Below, piece after piece: positions 1 to 7,102 of a stretch of 29,926 nt of DNA; position 1 is the first letter of the stretch; each line of letters begins with the position of its first letter. Below the pieces are notes generated by a model. It saw only the letters and a program-made list of their open reading frames with translations, ran no database searches and was not told where the DNA came from. Origin of the DNA: an uncultured Prevotella sp. (GTDB lineage Bacteria > Bacteroidota > Bacteroidia > Bacteroidales > Bacteroidaceae); contig CAAGFF010000141.1 of the NCBI GenBank assembly GCA_900769055.1, positions 1 to 29,926 of the forward strand. The letters run 5' to 3'. Position numbers and translations under genes: made by a program.

Positions 1-112
1 CAAGCAGGAATATCAGCATGAATATTCCCCACGCTACGGCAAATCCTGTTAGCGATGTGCGCAGTTTGTTGCGCCGGGCTGTACTCCATATTTCTTTGAA
101 TAGTTCAAGCAT
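1..112 (-). CDS. MacB/FtsX-type ABC transporter permease, N-terminal fragment
   Basis: Only the first 37 codons are in the window; the gene continues past the left edge. The protein begins MLELFKEIWSTARRNKLRTS and goes on into a hydrophobic segment (GFAVAWGIFMLIFLL). A short amphipathic lead with a basic RRNKLRTSLT stretch followed at once by the first membrane helix is how MacB-type periplasmic-core permeases begin. In that family the helix is followed by a large periplasmic domain and three more helices, none of which can be seen here. It lies 53 bp downstream of the MacB/LolD-type ATPase on the same strand, the usual ATPase-permease arrangement, so the two probably form one exporter. The call rests on the N-terminus plus context; the substrate is unknown. 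Confidence 0.75.
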   Translation of the reverse strand, partial: MLELFKEIWSTARRNKLRTSLTGFAVAWGIFMLIFLL

Positions 113-120
113 GTTTTTTA

Positions 121-168
121 AGTTGACGAGTTGACGGGTTGACGAGTTTACAAGTTGATAGTTTATCA
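121..168. repeat. Octamer tandem repeat AGTTGACG between ATPase and permease
   Basis: Five to six 8-bp units follow one another: AGTTGACG twice, GGTTGACG, AGTTTACA, AGTTGATA, then a degenerate unit. The array fills the whole gap between the ATPase stop codon (166-168, read on the minus strand) and the permease start at 112. It may have spread up to, or slightly into, the end of the ATPase gene. Related GTTGACAAG/GGACGAG words recur at 1006-1035. Confidence 0.7.
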
Positions 169-870
169 CTTAAATCCCCTATTGGCGTGATGGTCGAGGT
201 TATCTTCTATCTCGCCAATCAGTCCATCCTTGATATGTACTATCTTATTGGTCTCGTTTGCCACTCCTGCCTCATGAGTCACCACGACGATGGTCATATC
301 CTCCTTGGCGTTGAGTTCCTTTAACAGGCTCATCACCTCGACACTCGTCTTCGAGTCGAGAGCTCCTGTAGGCTCGTCGGCAAGGATAATCTGCGGTTTC
401 GTGATCAGCGCACGAGCTATTGCCACGCGCTGTTTCTGTCCGCCCGACATTTCGTTAGGATAATGGTCGGCCCATTGCGCCAGCCCCAGACGGTCGAGGT
501 AGTCCATCGCCATTCTGCGCCTCTGTCGCCTCCCTACTCCCTGATAGAACAGGGGCAGCTCAACGTTCTCGACGGCTGTCTTGAACGGTATGAGATTGAA
601 CGACTGGAAGATGAAGCCTATCATCCTGTTGCGATATTCGGCAGCCTTGGTCTCGCTGAGGTTCACTATGGGCACGCCATTGAGCAGATATTCGCCTGTG
701 TCATAGTTGTCGAGGATGCCGATGATGTTGAGCAACGTAGACTTCCCCGATCCCGAGGCTCCCATTATGGAGACAAATTCTCCCCGGGCAATGTCAAGGT
801 CAATGCCTTTCAGCACATGCAGCGGCTGCGCTCCCATGTATGTCTTGTTGATGTCTTTGAGGTGTATCAT
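166..870 (-). CDS. ABC transporter ATP-binding protein, MacB/LolD type
   Basis: A 234-residue cytoplasmic ATPase that would power the permease encoded just downstream. All nucleotide-binding motifs are intact: Walker A GASGSGKST (residues 37-45), Q-loop glutamine (about 89, in IFQSFNLIP), signature MSGGQ (141-145), Walker B IILADEP (161-167), and the H-loop histidine (about 199, in VVVTHE). The length and the LNGVPIVNL and LADEPTGALD wording are typical of the MacB/LolD/FtsE group. That group works with four-helix permeases to export lipoproteins, peptides, macrolides or other compounds through a mechanotransmission cycle. The substrate cannot be read from sequence. The ATG at 870 is well placed, with no better start upstream. 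An 11-bp perfect inverted repeat lies 22 bp upstream. Confidence 0.93.
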   Translation of the reverse strand: MIHLKDINKTYMGAQPLHVLKGIDLDIARGEFVSIMGASGSGKSTLLNIIGILDNYDTGEYLLNGVPIVNLSETKAAEYRNRMIGFIFQSFNLIPFKTAVENVELPLFYQGVGRRQRRRMAMDYLDRLGLAQWADHYPNEMSGGQKQRVAIARALITKPQIILADEPTGALDSKTSVEVMSLLKELNAKEDMTIVVVTHEAGVANETNKIVHIKDGLIGEIEDNLDHHANRGFK

Positions 871-891
871 TAGTTTTTACCCATTTCCATT

Positions 892-925
892 CCCGGTAAC
901 GGCGTTATGGCGCACCGTTACCGGG
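892..925. promoter_or_regulatory. 11-bp perfect inverted repeat upstream of the MacB-type ATPase
   Basis: The arms CCCGGTAACGG (892-902) and CCGTTACCGGG (915-925) are perfectly complementary around a 12-base loop. The element is in the 168-bp gap between the GntR stop and the ATPase start. No T-run follows on the minus strand, so it is not a convincing terminator. It could be a repressor operator or a stable leader hairpin in the ATPase mRNA. I saw no TAnnTTTG box on the minus strand in this gap. Confidence 0.5.
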
Positions 926-1008
926 CAATTGTTCATTACACGTTATCTGTTAGACGCATGAAAAAGTCATTTAGCTTCACTCAAAGTCGTTAAAGAATGT
1001 TATTGTTG

Positions 1009-1035
1009 AGTTGACAAGTGGACGAGTTGTCAACT
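1009..1035. repeat. 9-bp inverted repeat just after the GntR stop
   Basis: AGTTGACAA (1009-1017) pairs with TTGTCAACT (1027-1035) around a 9-base loop, immediately beyond the GntR stop codon (1039-1041). The sequence appears built from the same GTTGAC words as the octamer array at 121-168. It could act as a weak 3' end hairpin for the GntR operon, but no T-run follows. Confidence 0.45.
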
Positions 1036-1038
1036 TGT

Positions 1039-1389
1039 CTACTGTTCCCACGCTTTCACAATATCATCGATATCAATGTCGAGCAACCTCATCTGTCGGA
1101 ACAGCTCGGGGAGCTTCTGCTTCATGAACTCCTTCTTGCGTCCTTTTCTTATCTCGCGGCATGCTCCCGGAGTGACGAAATAGCCCAGTCCACGCTTGTT
1201 GTAGATGATGCCGTCACGTGCCAGCTGGTCGTATGCCTTCACCGCGGTATTGGTGTTGACCTGCAACATCACGGCATACTCCCTCACGCTCGGTATGCGG
1301 TCGTCATCCTTGTAGGTGCCGGCAAGTATCTCGTCGCAGAGGCGGTCGGCCATCTGCACATATATTGCCTTATCGTTACTGAAAATCAT
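1039..1389 (-). CDS. GntR-family transcriptional regulator, YtrA subfamily
   Basis: A small DNA-binding regulator (116 residues from the ATG at 1389; an alternative in-frame ATG at 1401 adds four). The N-terminal winged helix-turn-helix is clear: IPSVREYAVMLQVNTNTAVK is the recognition region, and the wing follows (KRGLGYFV). The C-terminal part is only a short helical tail (MKQKLPELFRQMRLLDIDID), which identifies the YtrA subfamily rather than the FadR or HutC types. The start at 1389 is preferred because it overlaps the permease stop as ATGA and because family members begin with a MIF-ND-IY motif. YtrA regulators normally repress the operon that contains them together with an ABC exporter. 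That fits here, although the regulator is last rather than first in its operon. The signal is unknown. Confidence 0.88.
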   Translation of the reverse strand: MIFSNDKAIYVQMADRLCDEILAGTYKDDDRIPSVREYAVMLQVNTNTAVKAYDQLARDGIIYNKRGLGYFVTPGACREIRKGRKKEFMKQKLPELFRQMRLLDIDIDDIVKAWEQ

Positions 1390-2222
1390 ATATTCACCCA
1401 TTTATTGTTAATAACCTGCATACGGACAAAGAGCTTGTAACTGCCCCAGTACAACAGGGCGGAAGCGGCAAGGCCCAAAACAGAATGCGACAACACCATC
1501 CATCTCACACCTATTGCATCATACAGCGATGAGTAGAAAGATGTAAACCAGAACGGTTCACTATCCAAGAGCACTACAAACACACTACCGAACAAAACCT
1601 CCAAGCATATTGCCCAAAGCCAGGCGTTCTTGCGGAAGAGGGTTCCGATGAATGTCCAAGATGACTGGAGGAAGAAGACTACCGTTGTCATCCAGAGGTA
1701 GAAATAGAAGTCAGGCAGTCGGTTGCCGGATATCCTCATGCACCCATGACCATCAAACAGTCTCTCACAGATTGCAAATACCACAGAGCCATGTACACCT
1801 TCGCCAAGGCAGAGAGAGAACAGGGCGAGCAGTATGTCGGCAAAGATAATGGATAAAATAACTATCAGCAGATAGCCAACATTTGTCCACAGGAAACGTG
1901 CGATGAACTTCTCCAAATTCGATGCGGGCAACGCCATGAACGCTATGCGCTGTTGCTTGGTAAGCATGTTCTTGAAAATCATGCATCCGGCCACGAACAT
2001 CACACAGAAAAATGCAAAGTAAGCAGTATTCTCGCACTGCAAGTAAATATTGTGAAATTTTTCAGGCGAAGGACTATCCTTAACAGCATAAAATATCAAG
2101 CAGAAGTAGAATGTCAAGCCCATGGTCAAGCCCAGCAATCCGCGCAGGAAGTTCTTTGACTCTGACAAGACCTCATATCTCATCAGATTGTAGAAGCGGT
2201 TTATATCGAATGTTGTTTTCAT
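1386..2222 (-). CDS. ABC transporter permease-like membrane protein
   Basis: A 278-residue integral membrane protein with six likely membrane segments: about residues 27-46 (LRGLLGLTMGLTFYFCLIFY), 67-85 (YFAFFCVMFVAGCMIF), 115-138 (VGYLLIVILSIIFADILLALF), 172-192, 198-220 (WLWAICLEVLFGSVFVVLL) and 240-262 (SHSVLGLAASALLYWGSY). No catalytic motif is present. It resembles the ABC-2-like permeases of Bacteroidota that sit beside a YtrB-type ATPase. The phrase RIAFMALPASNLEKFIARFLW is typical of these ('lpas-eKf'). It lies 34 bp downstream of the ATPase and overlaps the GntR gene by 4 bp, so it is very probably the membrane partner of that ATPase. The function of the exporter is unknown. Confidence 0.75.
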   Translation of the reverse strand: MKTTFDINRFYNLMRYEVLSESKNFLRGLLGLTMGLTFYFCLIFYAVKDSPSPEKFHNIYLQCENTAYFAFFCVMFVAGCMIFKNMLTKQQRIAFMALPASNLEKFIARFLWTNVGYLLIVILSIIFADILLALFSLCLGEGVHGSVVFAICERLFDGHGCMRISGNRLPDFYFYLWMTTVVFFLQSSWTFIGTLFRKNAWLWAICLEVLFGSVFVVLLDSEPFWFTSFYSSLYDAIGVRWMVLSHSVLGLAASALLYWGSYKLFVRMQVINNKWVNI

Positions 2223-2256
2223 TGTTGTAAATATTTAATTGTTGTTTATTACCACT

Positions 2257-3123
2257 TTATACTCTCACTTTACCTTCCACTACGGCGTTGAAGAGCAGCT
2301 CCAGGTTGAGCTGGGTCTCGTCCATGCCTTCCGTCCGTGTGGCTATGACGGCATTGCCCTGCATGGCTGGCTCCGAATAGACCACGCTGTCGTCCATCTC
2401 CTGTGGACCGCGGTATTCAAAGGCGTACTTCTCGCAAATGTCTGCCGTAGAGGCGTTGAGCAACATGCGGCTCTCGCTGAGGATTAGTATATGGTCGAGC
2501 AGCGACTCCACATCATGAACCTGATGGGTGGAGATGACGAGAATGCGGTCGTCTGTCATATTGTTTGCCACAACCTTCCTGAACTGTGTCTTCGAAGGTA
2601 TGTCGAGGCCGTTGGTAGGCTCGTCCATCAGCAGGATGCGGGTGCCGGAGGCCAGGGCGAAGCTCATGTACACCTTCTTCTTCTGGCCCATCGACAGTTC
2701 ATTGAGCTTGTTGAAGTGTGGCAGGGAGAAATCCGCCAGGCATTTCTGCAGCACCTCGTTGGAGAAGTTGGGATAGAAGGGCTGGTTGATTTTCACGTAT
2801 GTGTCAAGCGACACGTTGGGCAGCTCAAACTCCTCTGGCACTATGAAGATGTCCCTTAATATCTCCGGCCTGCGCTCTCTCGCATCCACTCCGTCAATGC
2901 TGACATTGCCCTTGCTGGCTCTGAGCAGTCCGCTGATGAGGTAGAGCAGCGTTGACTTGCCCGTGCCGTTCTTGCCAAGCAGACCGTAGATTTTGTTTTC
3001 CTCGATGTCGAGGCTGAAATTATCGAAGATGTTCCTCTTTGTACCTGGGTACTTGAAAGAGATATTGCTAACCTGTATCATATCCGTTTTGTTTACTGTC
3101 GTTTTACTATTACCTGTTTCCAT
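2257..3123 (-). CDS. ABC transporter ATP-binding protein, YtrB-like
   Basis: A cytoplasmic ABC ATPase of 288 residues from the ATG at 3123, which overlaps the upstream stop as TGATG. A GTG at 3126 or an internal ATG at 3081 (MIQVSNISFKY) are alternatives, the latter giving the usual family N-terminus. Motifs: Walker A GKNGTGKST (about 50-58), a degenerate signature LSMGQ in place of LSGGQ, Walker B ILLMDEPTNGLD, and the H-loop in VISTHQ. Variant signatures of this kind are common in the CcmA/YtrB group that works with ABC-2 permeases. After the core there is a tail of about 80 residues with no recognised fold. With the downstream permease and YtrA regulator it forms a likely self-regulated exporter operon. 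Confidence 0.9.
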   Translation of the reverse strand: METGNSKTTVNKTDMIQVSNISFKYPGTKRNIFDNFSLDIEENKIYGLLGKNGTGKSTLLYLISGLLRASKGNVSIDGVDARERRPEILRDIFIVPEEFELPNVSLDTYVKINQPFYPNFSNEVLQKCLADFSLPHFNKLNELSMGQKKKVYMSFALASGTRILLMDEPTNGLDIPSKTQFRKVVANNMTDDRILVISTHQVHDVESLLDHILILSESRMLLNASTADICEKYAFEYRGPQEMDDSVVYSEPAMQGNAVIATRTEGMDETQLNLELLFNAVVEGKVRV

Positions 3124-3611
3124 CACATGGCACTTGCCATGAGGTTGTCTCCATGAATGTTCATTACCAGAACTCTCTCTGCCTCTACATATTCGCCGGT
3201 GTTGGCATCTTTCCGGAATGAGTTCACGGCCAAGACATTGTCAAGCAGTACCATGTAGTGGCTATACTCGCCTGCCTCGGCATACTCGGTGCGGGTGTTG
3301 TCCCACATCATCTTCTCAACAGTATAGCTGTCCTCGTCATAGCTGTAGTCGAGGCAGCTGAATTTCTCCCAGCTGGCGGTAACGGAATTCCACTTCAGGG
3401 TCTCCTTGCGCACCAGACGATCCTCTGAGTCGTAGAGGTACTCGTGTCTGACCTTGGCATCTATGGTTAGGCCGTGGTTGTTGTAGACTGTCATTGCCAT
3501 TACCCTACCGTTTTCTATTTCGGCATTGTAGCAATAATTGGTGTTTGTAACGTCGGTTACGAGATTCATGTACATCGACATTATTGTCGATACTGTGATG
3601 ATTGTATTCAT
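3123..3611 (-). CDS. Small protein, probable DUF3836 family
   Basis: A 162-residue protein of unknown function. A weakly hydrophobic N-terminus (IITVSTIMSMYMNLV) is followed by a soluble part rich in aromatic and acidic residues. Its paired beta-hairpin-like phrases, such as HEYLYDSEDRLVRKETLKWN and CLDYSYDED, resemble the YDS-GRLV-KE and W---C--Y-Y pattern of the Bacteroides DUF3836 proteins. The family assignment is from memory of that pattern, not a search. The gene is first in an operon with the ABC ATPase, permease and GntR regulator: its TGA overlaps the ATPase ATG by one base. It may be exported, perhaps by the transporter it precedes, but the signal peptide is poor. A TACTTTTG -7 box sits upstream. 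Confidence 0.65.
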   Translation of the reverse strand: MNTIITVSTIMSMYMNLVTDVTNTNYCYNAEIENGRVMAMTVYNNHGLTIDAKVRHEYLYDSEDRLVRKETLKWNSVTASWEKFSCLDYSYDEDSYTVEKMMWDNTRTEYAEAGEYSHYMVLLDNVLAVNSFRKDANTGEYVEAERVLVMNIHGDNLMASAM

Positions 3612-3682
3612 AGCTCTATTGTTTTAATTGTTTATACTCGAAGTTTATTTCTGTTATAGTGTACTACTTTAATAGAACACTG

Positions 3683-3690
3683 CAAAAGTA
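3683..3690 (-). promoter_or_regulatory. Bacteroidota -7 box upstream of the DUF3836/ABC operon
   Basis: On the minus strand this reads TACTTTTG, a match to the Bacteroidota -7 consensus TAnnTTTG, 71 bp before the ATG at 3611. No convincing TTTG -33 box lies at the right distance. Confidence 0.5.
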
Positions 3691-3798
3691 GAACAAATAC
3701 AATCATCCTCCAAGCTTTTCGCCAATTATTTTTCTGCTTTAACAAATAATTAACAAATACACATTATTATATAAGGTTGTGAGGTTATGGGGCTATGA

Positions 3799-3861
3799 GG
3801 TCGAAGGTCAAAGGTCGAAGGTCTAAGGTCAAAGGTCGAAGGTCGAAGGTCGAAGGTCTAT
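3799..3861. repeat. Heptamer tandem repeat GGTCGAA, nine units
   Basis: Nine 7-bp units with the consensus GGTCNAA run without interruption (GGTCGAA, GGTCAAA, GGTCTAA variants). The array runs directly into the 18-bp array that follows. A 7-bp repeat of similar sequence (GGTTGAA on the minus strand) occurs at 7218-7265, also next to a CTCTATC array. Confidence 0.85.
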
Positions 3862-3926
3862 CTCCTCTATCTTATCTATCTCCTCTATCTTATCTATCTC
3901 CTCTATCTTATCTATCTCCTCTATCC
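3859..3926. repeat. 18-bp tandem repeat (TATCTCCTCTATCTTATC), 3.8 units
   Basis: Three perfect copies of TATCTCCTCTATCTTATC (3859-3876, 3877-3894, 3895-3912) are followed by a partial fourth ending in CTATCC. The unit is built from the same CTCTATC word as the nonamer array at 7103-7217. The array lies just beyond the terminator of the cytochrome operon. Confidence 0.85.
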
Positions 3927-3931
3927 ACCAC

Positions 3932-3962
3932 AAAAAAGAGGATGCGCCGCTGGCGCATCCTC
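3932..3962 (-). terminator. Rho-independent terminator of the cytochrome c peroxidase operon
   Basis: A perfect 11-bp stem, GAGGATGCGCC (3938-3948) and GGCGCATCCTC (3952-3962) with a 3-base loop, is followed on the minus strand by TTTTTTG. It starts 31 bp after the peroxidase stop codon. This is a textbook intrinsic terminator for minus-strand transcription. Confidence 0.9.
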
Positions 3963-3992
3963 TCCCTACTCTCTTGCGAGCCTTCTGCCCGC

Positions 3993-5387
3993 TTACTGCT
4001 TATTACTATTTGTAAGGGTCTTGCCATGATACTGTCCTGTGAGGGCTTCCAGGTAAGCCTTGACCTTCTTCACTTCGGCCTCAGGCATCTTCTTGCCCAC
4101 CTGATACTCAGCCATCATGCTGACAGCCTCCTCAAGGGTAGCCACGCTACCATCATGATAGTAAGGCCATGTAAGGGCGACATTTCTCAGGGTCGGAGTC
4201 TTGAAGCGGTATCTGTCACGCTCCACCTTGGTCTGTGCCCAACGGCCATTGTCGGCATCGGTAAGGCCAGACTTCATGTTTATCTCACGATCCTTGAAAT
4301 AGTCGGCTCTCTGTCCCATCATCTCGTATGACAGTCCGCCCATGTTCACGCCGGCATGACAGGTTGCGCACTTGTAGTCCTTGAAGATGTCGTAACCCTC
4401 TACCTGCTCCTCGGTCATGGCAGTCTTGTCACCCTTCAGATAACGGTCGAAGGCAGAGTTTGGAGTGAGCAGCGTCTTCTCATACTCGGCAATGGCGTCG
4501 GTGATGTTCTTCTCGTTCAAGCCGTCAGCATATACCTGGCAGAAGCGCTTGTTGAAGTCCGCGTCAGCAGCGAGCTTGGCGGCAATCTCGTCAAACGATG
4601 CCGAGCCCATCTCTACAGGATTGAGTGGAGGACCGGCAGCCTGCTCTGCGAGCGTAGCGGCACGACCATCCCAGAACTGCACGAAGTTGAACCAGGAGTT
4701 GTAGGAAGTTGGAGCGTTCACACCACCCTTCTGTCCCTGAATACCTTCGGAATACTGCTTGTTGTCCACTCCTGCTGTCTCTATGCCGTGGCAGGTAGCG
4801 CACGATACCGTGCCGTCGCCCGAAAGTCTTGTGTCGTGGTAGAGTTCCTTACCCAATGCCACCTTGGCGGCATCCACGGCCACTGAGTCGGGTATTGGTC
4901 TTACAGGCTCGTTCTTGAACTCATCGGCAGCGAGAGGATTGGGATAGAACTTCTCCCTGTGAGCCTTCACCCATCCGAGCACAGCTGTCTCCTTGGCCGA
5001 TGTGAGCGAGGAGCCCCAATGAGCCAGATAATAGGACATCAACGGCATGGTACCGTCAGCAACACACTTCTCGACCTTTGCAAGGTCTACCTCGTTTACG
5101 GCCTCGCCCTTCTGCAGCGCCTCCATCATTGGAGCAATGTCGAACGACTTGTAGCCTGCCTCGACATGTGCGGCAATCATTGACTTGGCAACAGGCCAGC
5201 CTGCATAGAACGGCAGGTCTGGGTTGGCGGTGTGGCAGAATACGCAACCTCCGTCATTCAAGATCTGCGTCACTTGCTCCTCTGCGGGCAGCGAGCTGTC
5301 GGGTGCCTGGTTCACGGCACGGTAGGCAATTGCCATACCGGCCACGACAACAGCCGCCCCGAGAATGATTTTACTTGATTTTTTCAT
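3993..5387 (-). CDS. Triheme cytochrome c peroxidase (Haem_bd + CCP/MauG domains)
   Basis: A periplasmic, membrane-anchored peroxidase expected to reduce hydrogen peroxide to water with electrons from the quinol or cytochrome pool. The 464-residue protein has an N-terminal hydrophobic anchor or signal (KIILGAAVVVAGMAIAY, 6-22). There are three CXXCH haem sites: CVFCH (48-52), CATCH (196-200) and CATCH (340-344). The first lies in a domain with LPFYAGWPVAKSMIAAHVEAG and MPLMSYYLAHWGSSLT, the pattern of the small haem-binding domain PF14376. The other two are the electron-transfer and peroxidatic haems of a di-haem CCP/MauG domain, with FWDGRAATLAEQA and TPTLRNVALTWPYYHDGS in the usual places. 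Three haems recall E. coli YhjA, a quinol peroxidase. The gene is last in the ResB-CcsA operon, 53 bp after ccsA, with no promoter visible in the gap. Confidence 0.92.
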   Translation of the reverse strand: MKKSSKIILGAAVVVAGMAIAYRAVNQAPDSSLPAEEQVTQILNDGGCVFCHTANPDLPFYAGWPVAKSMIAAHVEAGYKSFDIAPMMEALQKGEAVNEVDLAKVEKCVADGTMPLMSYYLAHWGSSLTSAKETAVLGWVKAHREKFYPNPLAADEFKNEPVRPIPDSVAVDAAKVALGKELYHDTRLSGDGTVSCATCHGIETAGVDNKQYSEGIQGQKGGVNAPTSYNSWFNFVQFWDGRAATLAEQAAGPPLNPVEMGSASFDEIAAKLAADADFNKRFCQVYADGLNEKNITDAIAEYEKTLLTPNSAFDRYLKGDKTAMTEEQVEGYDIFKDYKCATCHAGVNMGGLSYEMMGQRADYFKDREINMKSGLTDADNGRWAQTKVERDRYRFKTPTLRNVALTWPYYHDGSVATLEEAVSMMAEYQVGKKMPEAEVKKVKAYLEALTGQYHGKTLTNSNKQ

Positions 5388-5440
5388 AATACAACTATTT
5401 AGTTAATAAACAAAAGTTTCTGTTTCTGTGAAGCGCCTCC

Positions 5441-6223
5441 TCATCCGTACGTATGCATGCTTTCTGCCGCCGAAGGCAGGAAGTTCACACCATACCAGCA
5501 CATCTGCAACAGGACGAAGCCTAAGACCAACCATAGATATCCCCACAGGGCATTCTTCCTGCCACGGCACATCCTAAGATGCAGGTAGCACAGATAGGCG
5601 CACCAGGTAGCAGCAGCCCACGTCTCCTTTGGGTCCCAGCTCCAGTATGTGCCCCAAGCCTGTTTTGCCCACAGGCATCCGCTCACCATGCCAAACGTCA
5701 GGAAGGCCAGGCCAATGGCCACCAGACGGTCTGTGGATGGCAGGAACGAGGGCGTGCGCCGCCACAGTCCGGCAAGTGCCAGCAGGAAGGCGCAGCCAAA
5801 AAGGCTGTACGAGAACATGTATACCGTGACGTGTGGCACGAACCATGCGCTCTGCAGGGCAGGCATGAGCGTCCTGTCGTGTATCTCCGGTTGCAGTATG
5901 TTGATTGCCGTGAAGACCGTCGCCACTACTACCGAGAACAACGGCAGCCAGCGATAGTGCCAGCAGGCATAGACGGCAATGCCCGATACCATCATGAAGA
6001 GCGAGTACCACAGGCGGGTCTCGCCAAGGGTGCGCAGAGGCGGACGGCCAAGCGACAGCCACAGACCGGCAACGAAACAGGCATAGACAACCGTTCCTGC
6101 AACCATCAGCCACACTTCGGCCCTTCTGCTCCAACGCTCACGGGCAAGTGCCATCAAGGCTCCGGCAAGCCAGAGGATGACGCTCACGAGCGACATCACC
6201 GGAAAACTATCCCACGTAATCAT
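5441..6223 (-). CDS. ccsA: Cytochrome c biogenesis protein CcsA (haem-handling WWD protein)
   Basis: A membrane protein of 260 residues that, with the ResB-type partner, delivers haem to apocytochromes c in the periplasm (System II). The diagnostic tryptophan-rich motif WGTYWSWDPKETW is at residues 190-202. Candidate haem-ligand histidines are at about 131 (before the VTVYMFSYSLFG helix) and 257 (in the C-terminal ...SMHTYG). About seven hydrophobic segments are visible, and PPLRTLGETR near residue 61 is a family pattern. I chose the ATG at 6223 because it overlaps the ResB stop as ATGA, implying translational coupling. A start at 6310 would add 29 unrelated polar residues. The operon order ResB, CcsA, peroxidase fits a dedicated maturation unit for the triheme peroxidase. 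Confidence 0.93.
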   Translation of the reverse strand: MITWDSFPVMSLVSVILWLAGALMALARERWSRRAEVWLMVAGTVVYACFVAGLWLSLGRPPLRTLGETRLWYSLFMMVSGIAVYACWHYRWLPLFSVVVATVFTAINILQPEIHDRTLMPALQSAWFVPHVTVYMFSYSLFGCAFLLALAGLWRRTPSFLPSTDRLVAIGLAFLTFGMVSGCLWAKQAWGTYWSWDPKETWAAATWCAYLCYLHLRMCRGRKNALWGYLWLVLGFVLLQMCWYGVNFLPSAAESMHTYG

Positions 6224-7095
6224 CTCTGTTGCCTCATATATCTTGTTACTGTCATAAGTACTATTCCTGCGAGCATCAGCAGCAAGCCCACGCACATAGG
6301 ATATTTCCATGGTTGGCGTACCACCTGCAACACGACATACCTCACTTGCCCGTCTTGCCCCTTGGTATCAAAGCCCTGAAGATATATGTCCTCTCCCAAT
6401 CGTACTGCATGAGGACTGTTCACCCTAAGCGTCACGGGGCTGCCATCGACCAACACCTCTGCCTCATACTGCATGTTTCTGTCAGACGTGCCATCGAGGA
6501 TGTTGAAGCTGGCGAGCTGCAACGTATAACCGAGCGGCCTCACCCTGCCATCGGCAGTTACGGCCTGTGATGTAGGATTGTCATAGTCCACGGTCAGCCT
6601 CATGTCCGCCATGTCGCCGGCACCTGCCATGCCGCTAATTAATGCCAGCAGCAGTCCGCCATGGGTCATTACAAAGGCGACATTCCGACGAATGCCCCCA
6701 TGAATAAGCCTGTGAACCAGCACTACCCAGAGATGGGCAGCCATCGCTACCAGTAAGGCCACGAACGGCCACGAGGTTTGGAAAGCCATGCGCTGAGGCA
6801 GGCAACCGCCCACGACACATGCCAGGACTGTCAGACCAAGCAGCCGCGTAGCCATGGCAGCAGAACGGAAGCGGCACACAACAGGATTATCAGCCGCCTC
6901 CCTCTCAGCAACATACAGCCCCGCCATTGCTGCCAAGCACAGGCATCCGCCAACGGGAAAGGCCAACGGCCGCACATCTATGCCCCCCACCATCGCCTGC
7001 ATGACAACAGCCAACAGCAACCAAAGGGCCAGCCCCAGGTCAAGAGCGCCAGCTCCACGCCTTTCCTCATCATATATTTTTGTTTGTTTCATCAT
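6220..7095 (-). CDS. ResB-like cytochrome c biogenesis protein
   Basis: A 291-residue membrane protein, the likely System II partner of CcsA. It has five N-terminal hydrophobic segments (about residues 18-38, 42-62, 83-103, 107-130, 138-160). The fifth carries MTHGGLLLALISG, with a histidine that may bind haem. A periplasmic region of about 90 residues follows, containing LGYTLQLASFNI and DIYLQGFDTKG, which is the beta-rich ResB signature area. A last helix (258-282) ends the protein. It is shorter than typical ResB (about 400 or more residues), matching the compact version seen in Bacteroidota. Two adjacent ATGs (7095, 7092) make the exact start uncertain. The leader before the ATG is made entirely of a GATAGAG-type repeat with no normal intergenic sequence. 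Confidence 0.8.
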   Translation of the reverse strand: MMKQTKIYDEERRGAGALDLGLALWLLLAVVMQAMVGGIDVRPLAFPVGGCLCLAAMAGLYVAEREAADNPVVCRFRSAAMATRLLGLTVLACVVGGCLPQRMAFQTSWPFVALLVAMAAHLWVVLVHRLIHGGIRRNVAFVMTHGGLLLALISGMAGAGDMADMRLTVDYDNPTSQAVTADGRVRPLGYTLQLASFNILDGTSDRNMQYEAEVLVDGSPVTLRVNSPHAVRLGEDIYLQGFDTKGQDGQVRYVVLQVVRQPWKYPMCVGLLLMLAGIVLMTVTRYMRQQR

Positions 7096-7102
7096 CTATC
7101 TT

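Larger units (their letters stand above)
3612..3992. other. Gene-free gap between two divergently organised units: promoter, minisatellites, terminator
   Basis: This 381-bp stretch contains no plausible gene. From left to right it holds the leader and -7 box of the DUF3836 operon (3612-3690), an AT-rich segment (3691-3780), a heptamer array (3799-3861), an 18-bp repeat array (3859-3926) and the terminator of the peroxidase operon (3932-3962). Confidence 0.8.

Noticed and set aside
6223..6310. Longer CcsA starting at 6310
   Set aside because: The extra 29 residues are polar, unlike the family N-terminus, and overlap the ResB-like coding end. The ATGA junction at 6220-6223 is the natural start.
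5579..6379. Long plus-strand open frame opposite the ccs genes
   Set aside because: It is antisense to well-supported ccsA and ResB-like genes and its product is rich in His, Arg, Gln and Pro with no domain, typical of a shadow frame.
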